Assembly (NCBI RefSeq): GCF_024868665.1
Contig: NC_079914.1
Span: 2,236,982 to 2,300,981 of the forward strand
DNA: 64,000 nucleotides
Direction: 5' to 3'
Source of the DNA: Triplophysa rosa
Taxonomy: Eukaryota > Chordata > Actinopteri > Cypriniformes > Nemacheilidae
The position numbers and the translations under genes were made by a program. The notes beneath the pieces were generated by a model. The model ran no database searches, was not told where the DNA came from, and saw nothing but the letters and a program-made list of their open reading frames with translations. Shown here piece after piece: positions 54,838 to 64,000 of this stretch (positions are counted from its first letter, which is position 1; every line of letters starts with the position of its first letter).

Positions 54838-55160
54838 TATTTGAAATTTTGTAGTGAAGATGTGTCAAGTCACCGCATCCTTCTTTATCCAGCTCTATCA
54901 TCTCAGCTCTTGTCAGGTCGCCGCATCCCATTCTCCGCTCTACCATCAGGTCAGGCCATGAACTGCATCCTGCTCGCTGTGGTAACCTTGGAACAATGAG
55001 ACAAGACTGGCTGAGAGTAGAGTACTGTTCTGCACTCTTTGATTCAACAAGTATATCAGTTGTGTTTTTGGTTCTGGTTGATCTAACTAATGCAGCCTAA
55101 ACCCTCAGAGGATTTATATTATGGAAGTGTAGTGTATGCAAGATTAAAAAGATGCGTCTT
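54838..55160 (-). mobile_element. L2-like LINE fragment
   Basis: This is the reverse complement of 41215-41540. It has the same ORF end (ACGCATCTTTTTAATC), CTGAGGGTTTAGGCTGCATTAG, and the 3'-UTR segment with GGTAACCTTGGAACAATGAG in inverse orientation. It is truncated at both sides. Confidence 0.88.
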
Positions 55161-55692
55161 TAGTCACAGAGAATCCTTTTCTCACCCAGAATCCATATGA
55201 AGTTAAAATACAAGTTTAGAAGTATAGACTGCATGAACGTGATGTACAAATTCACACCAACAGTGATAGAGGACAAGCTTTACTCCTTAGTATAAAGTGT
55301 TTACACTGCACGCAAGCGACGCGACAAAAGCAGAGAACCAACTATTCACTGATGCTATTTGCATTGGATGCTGTGCGCTGTGTAAGTATTCCCTGTTATT
55401 GTTTTTCTGTTTACTCTCTGTAATACTGTAGTACACTTTGGTATTTACACTAGTAATCTGTAGTAAATTGTAAGGTGCTGTTGTATTTTATACTGTATTA
55501 TACCTTAATATTACTATGGTAAGGTTTGTTACTATGGTACTTTAGCCTCTAGGAATGTTACTACAGTTTACTATAACAAATAATAAAGTATACTTCAATA
55601 TTTTTCATTTGGACTAGCACCTTATTACTGTTAATAAACAATATTAAATGCTTTGATAATTAAACATTTTTTTAGCTAAGCAGTGATGATAC
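55161..55692. other. Intergenic sequence
   Basis: Nothing supported. Confidence 0.4.
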
Positions 55693-56851
55693 GTTAAAGC
55701 AACAACGAGCAACTTCTGCTCACTGTTGCCGCACATGGTTGATAAGCGGAATTCTCTGTTTACAATGTCGTAAAAACTTTCGCAAAGATTTCCCGCTGGC
55801 AGCCGGACCTGGCGGACCCAGATACGCTATGAAAACAGCGCATAGAATGTATATATATAACAACAACATTAGCCTACTCAACTACTGAACTGTTCAACAT
55901 TTACGTGGTTTACTGGTCTGAACTAAAGAATCTGCTACTTTTTACCACAACACGTTTATTGTGGTTTTTTAGTCTTCATTTACAAGCACTACACACATTC
56001 ATGACGAGACACGACAACATGCTAGCTATCGACACCGGAAACCATATATTATTTCATTTCAATTCAATTCAATTTTATTTATATAGCGCTTTTCACAATG
56101 TGCATTGTTCCAAAGCAGCTTTACAGAAGAAAATAAGAAAAACACAGAGAGGTAAAACACAGCACAGTGTATGGTGTATAGACCAAGCAAGATCATTCTA
56201 ATAAATAATATCTAATAAATAATTAAATGAATAAATGCAGTCTCCCGGTGAGCAAGCCAACATTGCCCTGCTATTTATCTCTATATTATCTCTCAGCTAG
56301 TGTGAACCGGTGGTGCACCAATGACACAGACTAATAACAAATACGTTCAAAAGTACAGGACAGTAAAAAAAGGTACAAATAACACTTACAAATCCAGTAG
56401 CAGGACCGCTAGGTCTCCATCCGTTTTGCAACCTGTTGCCTCTTGCTGCTCGCGCCACTGAGTGTAAGCCCGTCCGATATTGATTCGTGACCGGCCTCAT
56501 GTCCGATCACTCTCTCGCTTTCTTTTCTTTGCTTCCTCCGACAAAACCCTCTTTGTTTTTTTTGGCTGGCTCTGCCATGGTGATGTTTCGGTTCGTTTCA
56601 TCTTACTGTTAGCTCTGCTGTTCGCTAACTTCTCCCAGGCTACGAGTAAAACGTGACGCATGCCGTAAAGCAGGGGATAGGCGGAGCTTGTACCGGCCCG
56701 AACACCAAAGTTACAAGTGCAATTTCAGCCAAAAGGAGGCTGCTTAGGTTGCAACGGCAGTAAAATTCGTCCAGTTAAAAGTTGAACTACCACTTAAATA
56801 ATTTTAGAGACATTATTTTAAGGTCAAAAAGTTGCTCGTTGTCGCTTTAAC
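55693..56851 (-). mobile_element. Non-autonomous DNA transposon with a first-exon remnant
   Basis: The ends GTTAAAGCAACAACGAGCAA and TTGCTCGTTGTCGCTTTAAC are inverted repeats bounding 1.16 kb. It contains a minus-strand LINE-tail repeat (about 56055-56160, AATTCAATTCAATTTTATTT) and, on the minus strand, a broken coding start (56400-56580). No transposase catalytic domain remains. Confidence 0.65.
56400..56580 (-). pseudogene. Degraded N-terminal coding fragment
   Basis: From an ATG at about 56580 the minus strand reads MAEPAKKNKEG, a lysine/arginine-rich segment and a stop. A shifted frame then reads GRSRINIGRAYTQWREQ and CKTDGDLAVLLLDL. This pattern (basic N-terminus, then an INIG...W..L motif) recalls the start of an uncharacterised protein repeated in many fish genomes, probably transposon-derived. 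Function is unknown. The copy has a stop and a frameshift. Confidence 0.5.
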
Positions 56852-56859
56852 ATCCCTTA

Positions 56860-57880
56860 TTACACGGCTCATTGGAATGCTTGATTCTGATTGGCATTTG
56901 CAGGTTTGTTTTTCCCAGATCAACCTCTCAAAACTAATAACACACGGTAACCCAGATGCACCAAATCATTTTGACAGGTTTTTTTTGACAATTTAAATAT
57001 AAATATGTCACATATGTGACATTATATTTACAAATGATTAAACCAAATTGTCTGTTCGTGACATTTAAACGTCGTTTCTTACCTTAAAACCGAAAGTAAA
57101 TGGCTTTTCCTCACGGAAGGTCTGCATTCGGTAAAAATTCGCTAATTCATATTTCAAATTCACATTTCATGTCCAGTTTTTTCTCATGTGGCAAGTTGCT
57201 GTGTAATAAGTGGGATAATGTACAAGCAGCCGGCTGTTATCACAAAATAAGCCCCGACAGTGTGATCAAGACCCAACCGGTGTTATGCTACCCTGTCAAA
57301 TTTTGCTACCTCCATACAAAACAGGACTAACCCCTCCCCCAACCCAGCCCTTACACCTAAATTACCCCTCCCTCAAGCATAAATTGGGCATAAATTGTGA
57401 CCCTGGACAACAAAACCAGTCTTAAGTAGCACAGGAACATTTTTAGTAATCGGCAAAAATACATGGCATGGGTAAAAAAGTGTTCTTTTTGCCAAAAATC
57501 ATTAGGATATTAAGTAAAGATCATGTTCCATGAAGATATTTTATAAATTTCCTATTGTATATGTATAAAAACTTTATTTTTGTGAGTGGATGGCCTGCTA
57601 CAGTGCCTCAGATTAACAACTTCAAAGGCGATTTTCTCAATATTTTGATTTTTTGCACCCTCAGATTCCAGCTTTGTAAATAGTTGTTGTTCCGCCAGAT
57701 AGTGTCCTATCCTAACAAACCATATATCAATAGAAAGCTTATTTCTTCAGCTTTCAGAAGATGTAAAAATCTCAATTTCGAAAAATTGACCCTTAAGACT
57801 GGTTTTGTCATCCAGGGTCACAATTGAGAGAACACCGGCTGCCTGTACATTATTCCTTACATGTCAAATGGCTTGTTGCA
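56860..57880 (+). repeat. Dispersed hairpin-bearing repeat, copy 2, interrupted
   Basis: CACGGCTCATTGGAATGCTT, TACCTTAAAACCGAAAGTAAA and GTACAAGCAGCCGGCTGTTA parallel copy 1. Near 57835 ACACCGGCTGCCTGTACA and a TTACATGTCAAATG block match the far side of copy 1's hairpin, so about 590 bp were inserted between. Confidence 0.7.
57396..57822. mobile_element. Miniature element with TGTGACCCTGGA ends
   Basis: TGTGACCCTGGACAACAAAA and TTTTGTCATCCAGGGTCACA are inverted ends, with CCAGTCTTAAG/CTTAAGACTGG just inside. It is about 427 bp and non-coding. This is a very common fish element type. Confidence 0.85.
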
Positions 57881-58455
57881 CCCCCTACTGCCCAGCAGAA
57901 GTGCGATCACATGTAGTTCTACACATCATGACCATTAACATGCTTACATCACAGAGAGACTGAACTACTCTAAACTGCGAAAGCATCTCGTTCCCCATTG
58001 TTCGGACGTCATCTAGAAGTGATATTGATGTTATTAAAGACAATTTAATGTAGAATTAAATAACATCAGTAACCATTTAAATAAACAAAATATTTACTTT
58101 AACCATGTGTCCATGTCCTCATGCCACTTATGTAGTCTTACTATTGTTTCTGTTTCCTGAAAGTACTGTCATCGGAGCTTTAGTGAGAAGCGTTCATCAC
58201 CCTCTCTCTCCTGCTGGCTTTCCTGAGACTTATTACCATCTGAGGAAAGGTCAGCTCACAGTTGTCTACTTACTCATAGATTCCTGTAATACTCTGAAAT
58301 ACTTCCTGATCTTAATGAACTCTGATTAATATCATGTTACACAGAATCATTGACAATAACCTATTTCAGAATGATTTTAGCATTATATTCTTTGCTACTA
58401 TGAATAGTTTTTAGTGTCTTCTGGATGGTTATCATTGTATTGCTAGGTTACTGTG
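57881..58455. other. Intergenic sequence
   Basis: A 74-codon frame at 58105-58329 is unrecognised. No gene is supported. Confidence 0.4.
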
Positions 58456-58764
58456 TGTCATGGCTCTGCTTCCTTAGTCATGTTTTTCTTGGTCCTGTAG
58501 CAGAGCCATGGCAAAAGTCTTTGGTTATGTGTGGAGAGAAACATATTATTGTCCTTTTGACAATAATATGCGTTCTCTCCAGTGTCTTGTCATTGGCCCC
58601 GCCCCTCTCGTTTCCTGTATTGTCTCCCTCTTGTGTCTTATGTTCTACACCTGCCCTTGCTGATTATCCCTCGTTTGTCTTCCCTGTTTCTTTGTCCTGT
58701 GCTCGTGTATTACGTTGTGTTTGCGTTGTGCTCATGTTCCTGTGGACATTGTATTTGCCTTAGA
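58456..58764 (+). mobile_element. Truncated solo LTR (copy F)
   Basis: It starts TGTCATGGCTCTGC with the terminal hairpin (58456-58512), then the second hairpin (58532-58580) and CATTGGCCCCGCCCCTCTCG, all shared inverted with copy A. Homology stops near 58764, so the R-U5 end is missing. Confidence 0.82.
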
Positions 58765-58774
58765 AAGTTTAAAG

Positions 58775-58970
58775 TGCAATCCATGTCTCGCATTGAAACT
58801 ATTTTATGAGGTGATGATTTCATATGAAATCGCATGATTTGTAAATAAAGCCCCACTCCAAACCTAAATACAGTTTGTATGGAAACATACAAATGAGATT
58901 GTATGGATTTATATGGATATGCCACCAATTCACTAAATCATAAATTGTACGAATTGTCATAAGGTGCATG
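58775..58970. repeat. Degenerate palindromic miniature element
   Basis: AAAGCCCCACTCCAAACC surrounded by CATATGAAAT and TACAAATGAGATTGTATGG-type arms resembles the element at 44822-45058. Confidence 0.4.
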
Positions 58971-61856
58971 TTTACTTTCTGGTGAACAATGAATGTTTTT
59001 CAGAGAACTAATGTTGCAAACATAGCAAATCCAGAACTAACCTTTTTAACACAATCTCATGGCAATTCAAAATATTCCACCTCATGTCATTCATGTCTGT
59101 ATATGAATGGAAGTCAATGGGGGCCAATGTTGTTTGGTTACCAAAAGATCTTCAAAATAAGTAGAAAGTACAAATGATGATTTGCAATTTTGTGTGGACA
59201 ATTATTTTAATTTCAGATTGAGGCTGTAACCATTCACATACTTAAGTGCTTTGGCCTACTGCTGTGATAGGTCAATGGAGCCGCCATATTGAGGAGGGCA
59301 AAACTGCCCTATACAAGCACTTCCCAATATGGTGGTGAATGACATCAATGTCTATGCCTGTAACAACAATGGTATCAGATGCTGATCCAAAAACACATTC
59401 TGCATGTCAAAGTCAGCCTGCAAGTAAAGCACATTGGAAACAGACAATCAGTGTTTTATTCTACTGGGGAGGATTTATATTTATTTCCTGTATTGTGCCA
59501 GGAATATGGTTTTAGCGGATAGCTGTCAAGGTGCTCCAGTTTTCCATTCGTGTATATTTAGAAAAATGTTCTGCCTCATCTCCCCCAACTTTAAATGTCT
59601 GAGTTTTATTTTGATGACCCATGTCTGGGTAACACCTGTAGGACATGGTGATCCCTACGAAGGATGTTTGTGGATGCAGTCAAGTCTGAGGTTGGGCTTC
59701 CTGACTCCAGCACAGTTGGTTAGAGAAATAAACATGTGCCTGACCCCCCGGGACATACTGTAGGCATTTGACTATGGCCACTGTTTGGCCTCTCAGAAAA
59801 ATCCTGCTGGGTGGTTTGGCCAGCTGGTAAGGGAGCAGAATACCAACAGATTTTAAGGTGGGGCTTTTCAATTGGAGGCCGCAAACCTCAAAGGTACAAA
59901 GATGTAAGGATTATTGCGTTTGTTTATAATTAACGGAAAAAATAAATGTTAAAAAAGGTTATAGGGTAAATATAACAGGGTTTTTATTTCTCGCAGAAGA
60001 TCTGCATTTGTTAAATGAGCTAATAAACCATTTCAAATCCCTTTTTCAATATTTATGTCAAAATATTGAAATCACATTTGATGTTTAACAGTGTATGGGG
60101 TTTTCTTTCCATTTGTTGCATAATTCAATTGTATCTCTACATAAATACAGTACAATATCTACAGCAATATCTGCATTATCTGGTGGCTTCCAAACCTGTC
60201 ACCACAACCTGGATTCAAATCTAGATGATGAACATTGCATCAGATCCTGAACTATTACATAACCTCCAAGAATAAAAGTATGAATTTTTCAAATCTTTAT
60301 AAATGATACGGACAGGAGCTCCTGTGAACTCCAAAGTGCATGCTTACTTCCCTTACAACACACAGATGTGGCCCCAATCTCAAAGCGAAGAAAGGTTTTT
60401 GACAAGGTACTTTACGTTAATAAGTTTAGACATTGGTAATTTTAGTTGCAGCATGGGACGTTTTTCTCGCACGAAATGCATTGCTCAAGGGGCAAGCAAA
60501 ACTATTTTAAGTCACTCATTTATTGCTCCAGAACTCCTTAGAAGTTAGTTAGCTCACCATGTATTGTTTGGCGTTTTTTAGAGGAAGAGTCATAGCAAGC
60601 TAAATGTTTCTAGGGAATAGATTATAAACGTTTTGATGGTTTTCCTGCTGGTAAATTCCTCTCGATTCATGAACTTGATGTTAAAAGTTAAATCCTTAAT
60701 GCAAGAGGCCCTCTTCTGTATTTTCTATGTGTATTGTAAAATAAAAGAGATTTAAGATCATGTTCAGAAGAAACAGATCACACATGTTATTTAGGGATAA
60801 ATGAATGCTTAGTGCAGCTCAGTAACTGACATCAATAACAAACAATTTTAACCAAAAAAAAGAGAGGTCTATGGATTCTGAATTATAGAAAAAATCTCTC
60901 AGATAAAAAAGAATCTTTAACATGTTTTTACTCTTTACGGATGCTGTAGAAATCATAATAAGAAGTATATAAAGTATGAATTGTTCAAGTATGTTCTGGT
61001 GGCCTCCTGCTACTGTATGTTTTTAAAACATGCTTTACATTACATGTCTTTAATAACGTATGGGACTTTTTGAAGTAAGTCATGTCTAGTCTGTTCGGCT
61101 CTGAGTAACGTCACTAATTCATATATAAAGTTTGATGGTATTGTAGTTCTGGATTTTGCTTTTTCTCCCCATCAAGTGCTCTAGCAGATGTAAAGAGTTT
61201 CTACTTCACTGGAAACGTCCTTCTATTGCTATTCTGAGATTTCAGCTCAAATAAATGTTATGATGTCATGTGTGTGATTACACGTATGGATTTGTGCTCG
61301 TGTCCTATTGTTATTTTGAGAAGATGATTGAATGCATACGACATCATGTGTGCAGACATGTTATTCATATAGAACGCTTATTGTTTATTTCAGCTATTTG
61401 TGCAGATTGTTATTTTTAAAGTCGGGATTATTTTTACATTTGTTTAAACACATTTTTTGGACATAAACTCTACAGTACATTGGTTTATGCTACAGTCTGG
61501 AAATAGGTGTGACAGTTTTTTAAAATACATTTAGTTAAATTTTCTATATGGATTTTTTTAACAATAAAAACTGCCACATTTTAAAACTCCTGTGTACAAT
61601 ACACTCTGATTTATTGATATTTTGAAAAAGTTTAAATGTGTTTAAAGATGTATTACTATTAATTAAATTATTAATCTATTTATTTGTATTGCAAACATGG
61701 CAAGTGGATGGTTTTACCATTTTTATGTTTCCATAGTAACAATAACTCTGATTTAGTGGATCTCTCTTCAGAATTATGGGTAATGTAGTTGTTATCTTGG
61801 TGATGTTGAGGTTAAACCTGTGTGTAAATACTGCATGAGAAAGTTGGGTTGAAATC
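58971..61856. other. Intergenic sequence, no gene seen
   Basis: Nearly 2.9 kb without a supported gene. Foldback scraps occur at 59080-59165 (GGAAGTCAATGGGGGCC) and a GCCGCCATATTGAGG / CCAATATGGTGG pair at 59280-59335. Confidence 0.4.
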
Positions 61857-62380
61857 TAGGTTGCGTCCGAAAGCTCTAAAATGCTGCCTTCAGATGCAGC
61901 ATTTCAAGGTAGGAAGGCATCAAGGCACGTTTGAATCCAATGTTTGCTTTACTACCTGTCTCCTGAGATACCTCCATCAGGTCAATTTTTGAAGGCAGCA
62001 TAGATGTATCCTTCGCTGCCTTCAATGTCTCACAATTCTATGCGTGTGCTAACGGGGGATGTGATTGGTCGAGCAAGGTCGAGTTAAAAAAAATAAAATG
62101 GCGGCCAAGAAAGTGGCTAGAGCACAGTTTTTGTGTAAATAAAGTTCGTATTTTTCTTTTTACAACTTTTGATTGCATTTCTATAGAGAATTAGTATTGT
62201 AGTTTTAAAATATTCGATTAGTTATCACAAAGGCGCCCTCTGTTTATATTTCAAACAGAATTCCGTTACGCTGCCTTTGAAGGCTGTCCGAATGTGTTTT
62301 TCGGAGCTGCCTCTGAACGCATTGCCTCATGAGACAGCGAGGCATCAAGTCGGCTGCCTAAGCTTTCAGCTGCATCCCTA
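61857..62380. mobile_element. Inverted-repeat miniature element
   Basis: TAGGTTGCGTCCGAAAGC at the left and GCTTTCAGCTGCATCCCTA at the right are imperfect inverted ends. Inner blocks AAATGCTGCCTTCAGATGC and GCTGCCTTTGAAGGC are also complementary. Non-coding. Confidence 0.6.
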
Positions 62381-62396
62381 GTTAGGGTTGCCCTTT

Positions 62397-62649
62397 AAAG
62401 TCCCCGTGAACCGGAAGTTGCGTTCGTTTTTACATCCGTATTCTGACACATTTCCAAGTTAAATTTAATTTCAAAGGAGAAAATTAGTGGGTGTGGCTTG
62501 CATTTTTCACTGTGAATTGATTGCATGTGAAAAAATAGCTGTTGCATTGATTTTGAAATGAAACTGGCAGCATACTGATAGTTGAAGGGGAGGAGTTAAC
62601 GGATGCTCCGGCCAAAGCCGTCTAATTTACGTAATTTGAGATGGATAGT
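62397..62649 (+). repeat. Dispersed repeat, copy 2
   Basis: Collinear with 35522-35780 (TTAAAGTCCCCGTGAACCGG, GAAGGGGAGGAGTTAACGG). It is cut at 62650 by the gypsy element end. Confidence 0.82.
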
Positions 62650-64000
62650 TGTCAGGGCTGTACTGAAAACACACGGATTCAATAGCGGGTAACAAGGTAA
62701 TTTATTAGTTCAGAACACACAGGTGAGACGATGTGAAAGTTCGTAAGAGGTAGGATCTCCCTCCAACCAGTGACGCCACTCACCCAATGCTAGCTTGACC
62801 GCCAACAACTCTCTATTGCCGATGTCGTAATTGCGTTCAGCCGGGCTGAGGCGATGGGAGAAATAGGCACAGGGATGAACATTCCCATCGTGAGCCAACC
62901 GCTGAGACAGGATTGCGCCTACTCCAACGCCTGATGTGTCGACCTCGACAATAAACTGGCGGTCAGGGTCTGGAACAGATAAAACAGGAGCAGAGATAAA
63001 ACGAGACTTAAGGTAATCAAAGGCAACCTGCGCATTCTGATTCCACCTGAACAATACTTTAGAGGAGGTCAACGCCGTAAGGGGTGCAGCAATCTGACCA
63101 AAGTTCCTAATGAAGCGCCGATAAAAATTGGCGAACCCCAGGAACCGCTGCAATTCCCTACGGGAGTCGGGTATGGGCCACTTGGCGACTGCCTCAATTT
63201 TAGCGGGATCTGCTTGAATGCCCGTTCTGGATATTATATGCCCCAGGAACGTCACGGACTCGGCATGGAACTCGCACTTCTCCGCTTTGACAAAGAGTCG
63301 ATTCTCTAACAGGCGCTGAAGAACCCGTCTGACGTGTTGGGTGTGTACCTTGAGAGAGGTGGTAAAAATTATGATATCTTCCAGATACACAAAGACAAAT
63401 TGATTGATCATGTCACCCAGAACGCTATTGACCAGGCCCTGGAAGACAGCTGGAGCATTGGTGAGACCAAAAGGAAGCACCAAATACTCATAGTGTCCCG
63501 TAGGTGTGTTAAATGCTGTCTTCCACTCATCTCCCTCTCGAATGCGGAGAAGGTGGTAGGCGTTGCGGAGGTCTAATTTAGTGAAGACCTTGCAAGAGAT
63601 CAAAGGCAGAAGACATGAGAGGTAGGGGGTACCTATTCTTAACAGTAATGTCGTTCAACCCTCGATAATCAATGCATGGGAGCAGGGAGCCATCCTTCTT
63701 CTGTACGAAGAAGAAACCGGCGCCAGCGGGAGAGGAGGAGTGGCTAATGAGTCCAGACTGCAGAGAATCGCGAATATACTGGTCCATGGCCTCTCTCTCA
63801 GGACCGGAATGGGAGAACAAGCGACCCCTGGGAGGAGAAGTGCCGGGGAGGAGGTGCGATGAGGAGGGAGTGATACGGCCCGAGACTTGCTGAAGTCCGC
63901 ACCGAGGTCGTGGTATTCCGCCGGGACAGAGGCCAGGTTGCCGGCTTCGACCTGAGGAGCACAAGAGACAGAGACAGGAGACAAGGCAGGACCAAGACAA
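62650..64000 (-). mobile_element. Second Ty3/gypsy element, left part, runs off the window
   Basis: The plus-strand TGTCAGGGCTGTACTG at 62650 looks like an LTR end. Directly beyond about 62735 RNase H sequence begins, so most of RNase H, all of integrase and most of the LTR are deleted. RT continues to the window edge. The proteins are close relatives of the 4.6-9.7-kb element. Confidence 0.78.
62735..64000 (-). pseudogene. gypsy reverse transcriptase and RNase H start, mutated
   Basis: On the minus strand from the window edge, [14 protein letters not shown] (one frame) is followed by [20 protein letters not shown] and [19 protein letters not shown] (second frame). A third frame from 63603 then reads [29 protein letters not shown], the active site, the thumb, and RNase H ([23 protein letters not shown]). 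Two frameshifts lie near 63860 and 63590. The active site reads YLED, not YLDD: the first catalytic aspartate is glutamate (codon at 63379-63381). RNase H is cut off at about 62735 with a tail of foreign residues to 62710. Confidence 0.9.

Overview
This is a stretch of vertebrate, almost certainly teleost and probably cyprinid, nuclear DNA. The evidence is the mix of repeats: DIRS and Gmr1-type retrotransposons, chromodomain Ty3/gypsy elements, an L2-like LINE, BED-finger hAT elements, a tRNA-headed SINE resembling the cyprinid HAmo family, long GT microsatellites, and many palindromic miniature elements of kinds common in fish. I found no host protein-coding gene, exon series or functional RNA gene. 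Every long reading frame that I recognise belongs to a mobile element, and all but one of these (the LINE RT frame) are visibly broken.

Layout. 0-4.6 kb: AT-rich sequence with a solo LTR (678-1266), miniature elements and a GT microsatellite. 4.6-9.7 kb: a minus-strand chromodomain Ty3/gypsy element with matching target duplications, internally deleted and frameshifted. 10.0-11.3 kb: a hAT element with an 8-bp target duplication. 13.0-25.6 kb: a nested stack. A minus-strand Gmr1-like retroelement (integrase before reverse transcriptase) carries a complete-length but dead DIRS element, a solo LTR and a hAT miniature element. Its integrase end abuts a dispersed repeat that was itself split by an ACGT-rich inverted-repeat transposon, and that transposon contains another solo LTR.

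25.6-39 kb: mostly unannotatable AT-rich DNA with a Tc1-like miniature element, foldback elements, a nine-unit ~86-bp satellite array (30.29-31.08 kb), two local tandem duplications, a SINE and a solo LTR. 39.1-42.4 kb: a 5'-truncated L2-like LINE with an uninterrupted 527-codon reverse transcriptase frame, apparently sitting inside an older miniature element. 42.4-48.4 kb: mostly unrecognised sequence plus a HAmo-like SINE and LTR pieces. 48.39-49.44 kb: a remarkable ~1.05-kb inverted-repeat element made of alternating ACTAGT and GATATC palindromes phased every 21-22 bp. 49.5-62.6 kb: solo LTRs, LINE tails, two copies of a dispersed hairpin-bearing repeat, and a transposon carrying a degraded first exon. 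62.65-64 kb: a second, broken gypsy pol running off the window edge.

The coding parts do not form a pathway. They are polymerase, RNase H, integrase or recombinase and capsid-like proteins of separate selfish elements. Their value is as a record of nested insertion, deletion and solo-LTR formation. Family names come from recognised protein motifs and termini, not from database searches. Boundaries without target duplications are approximate.
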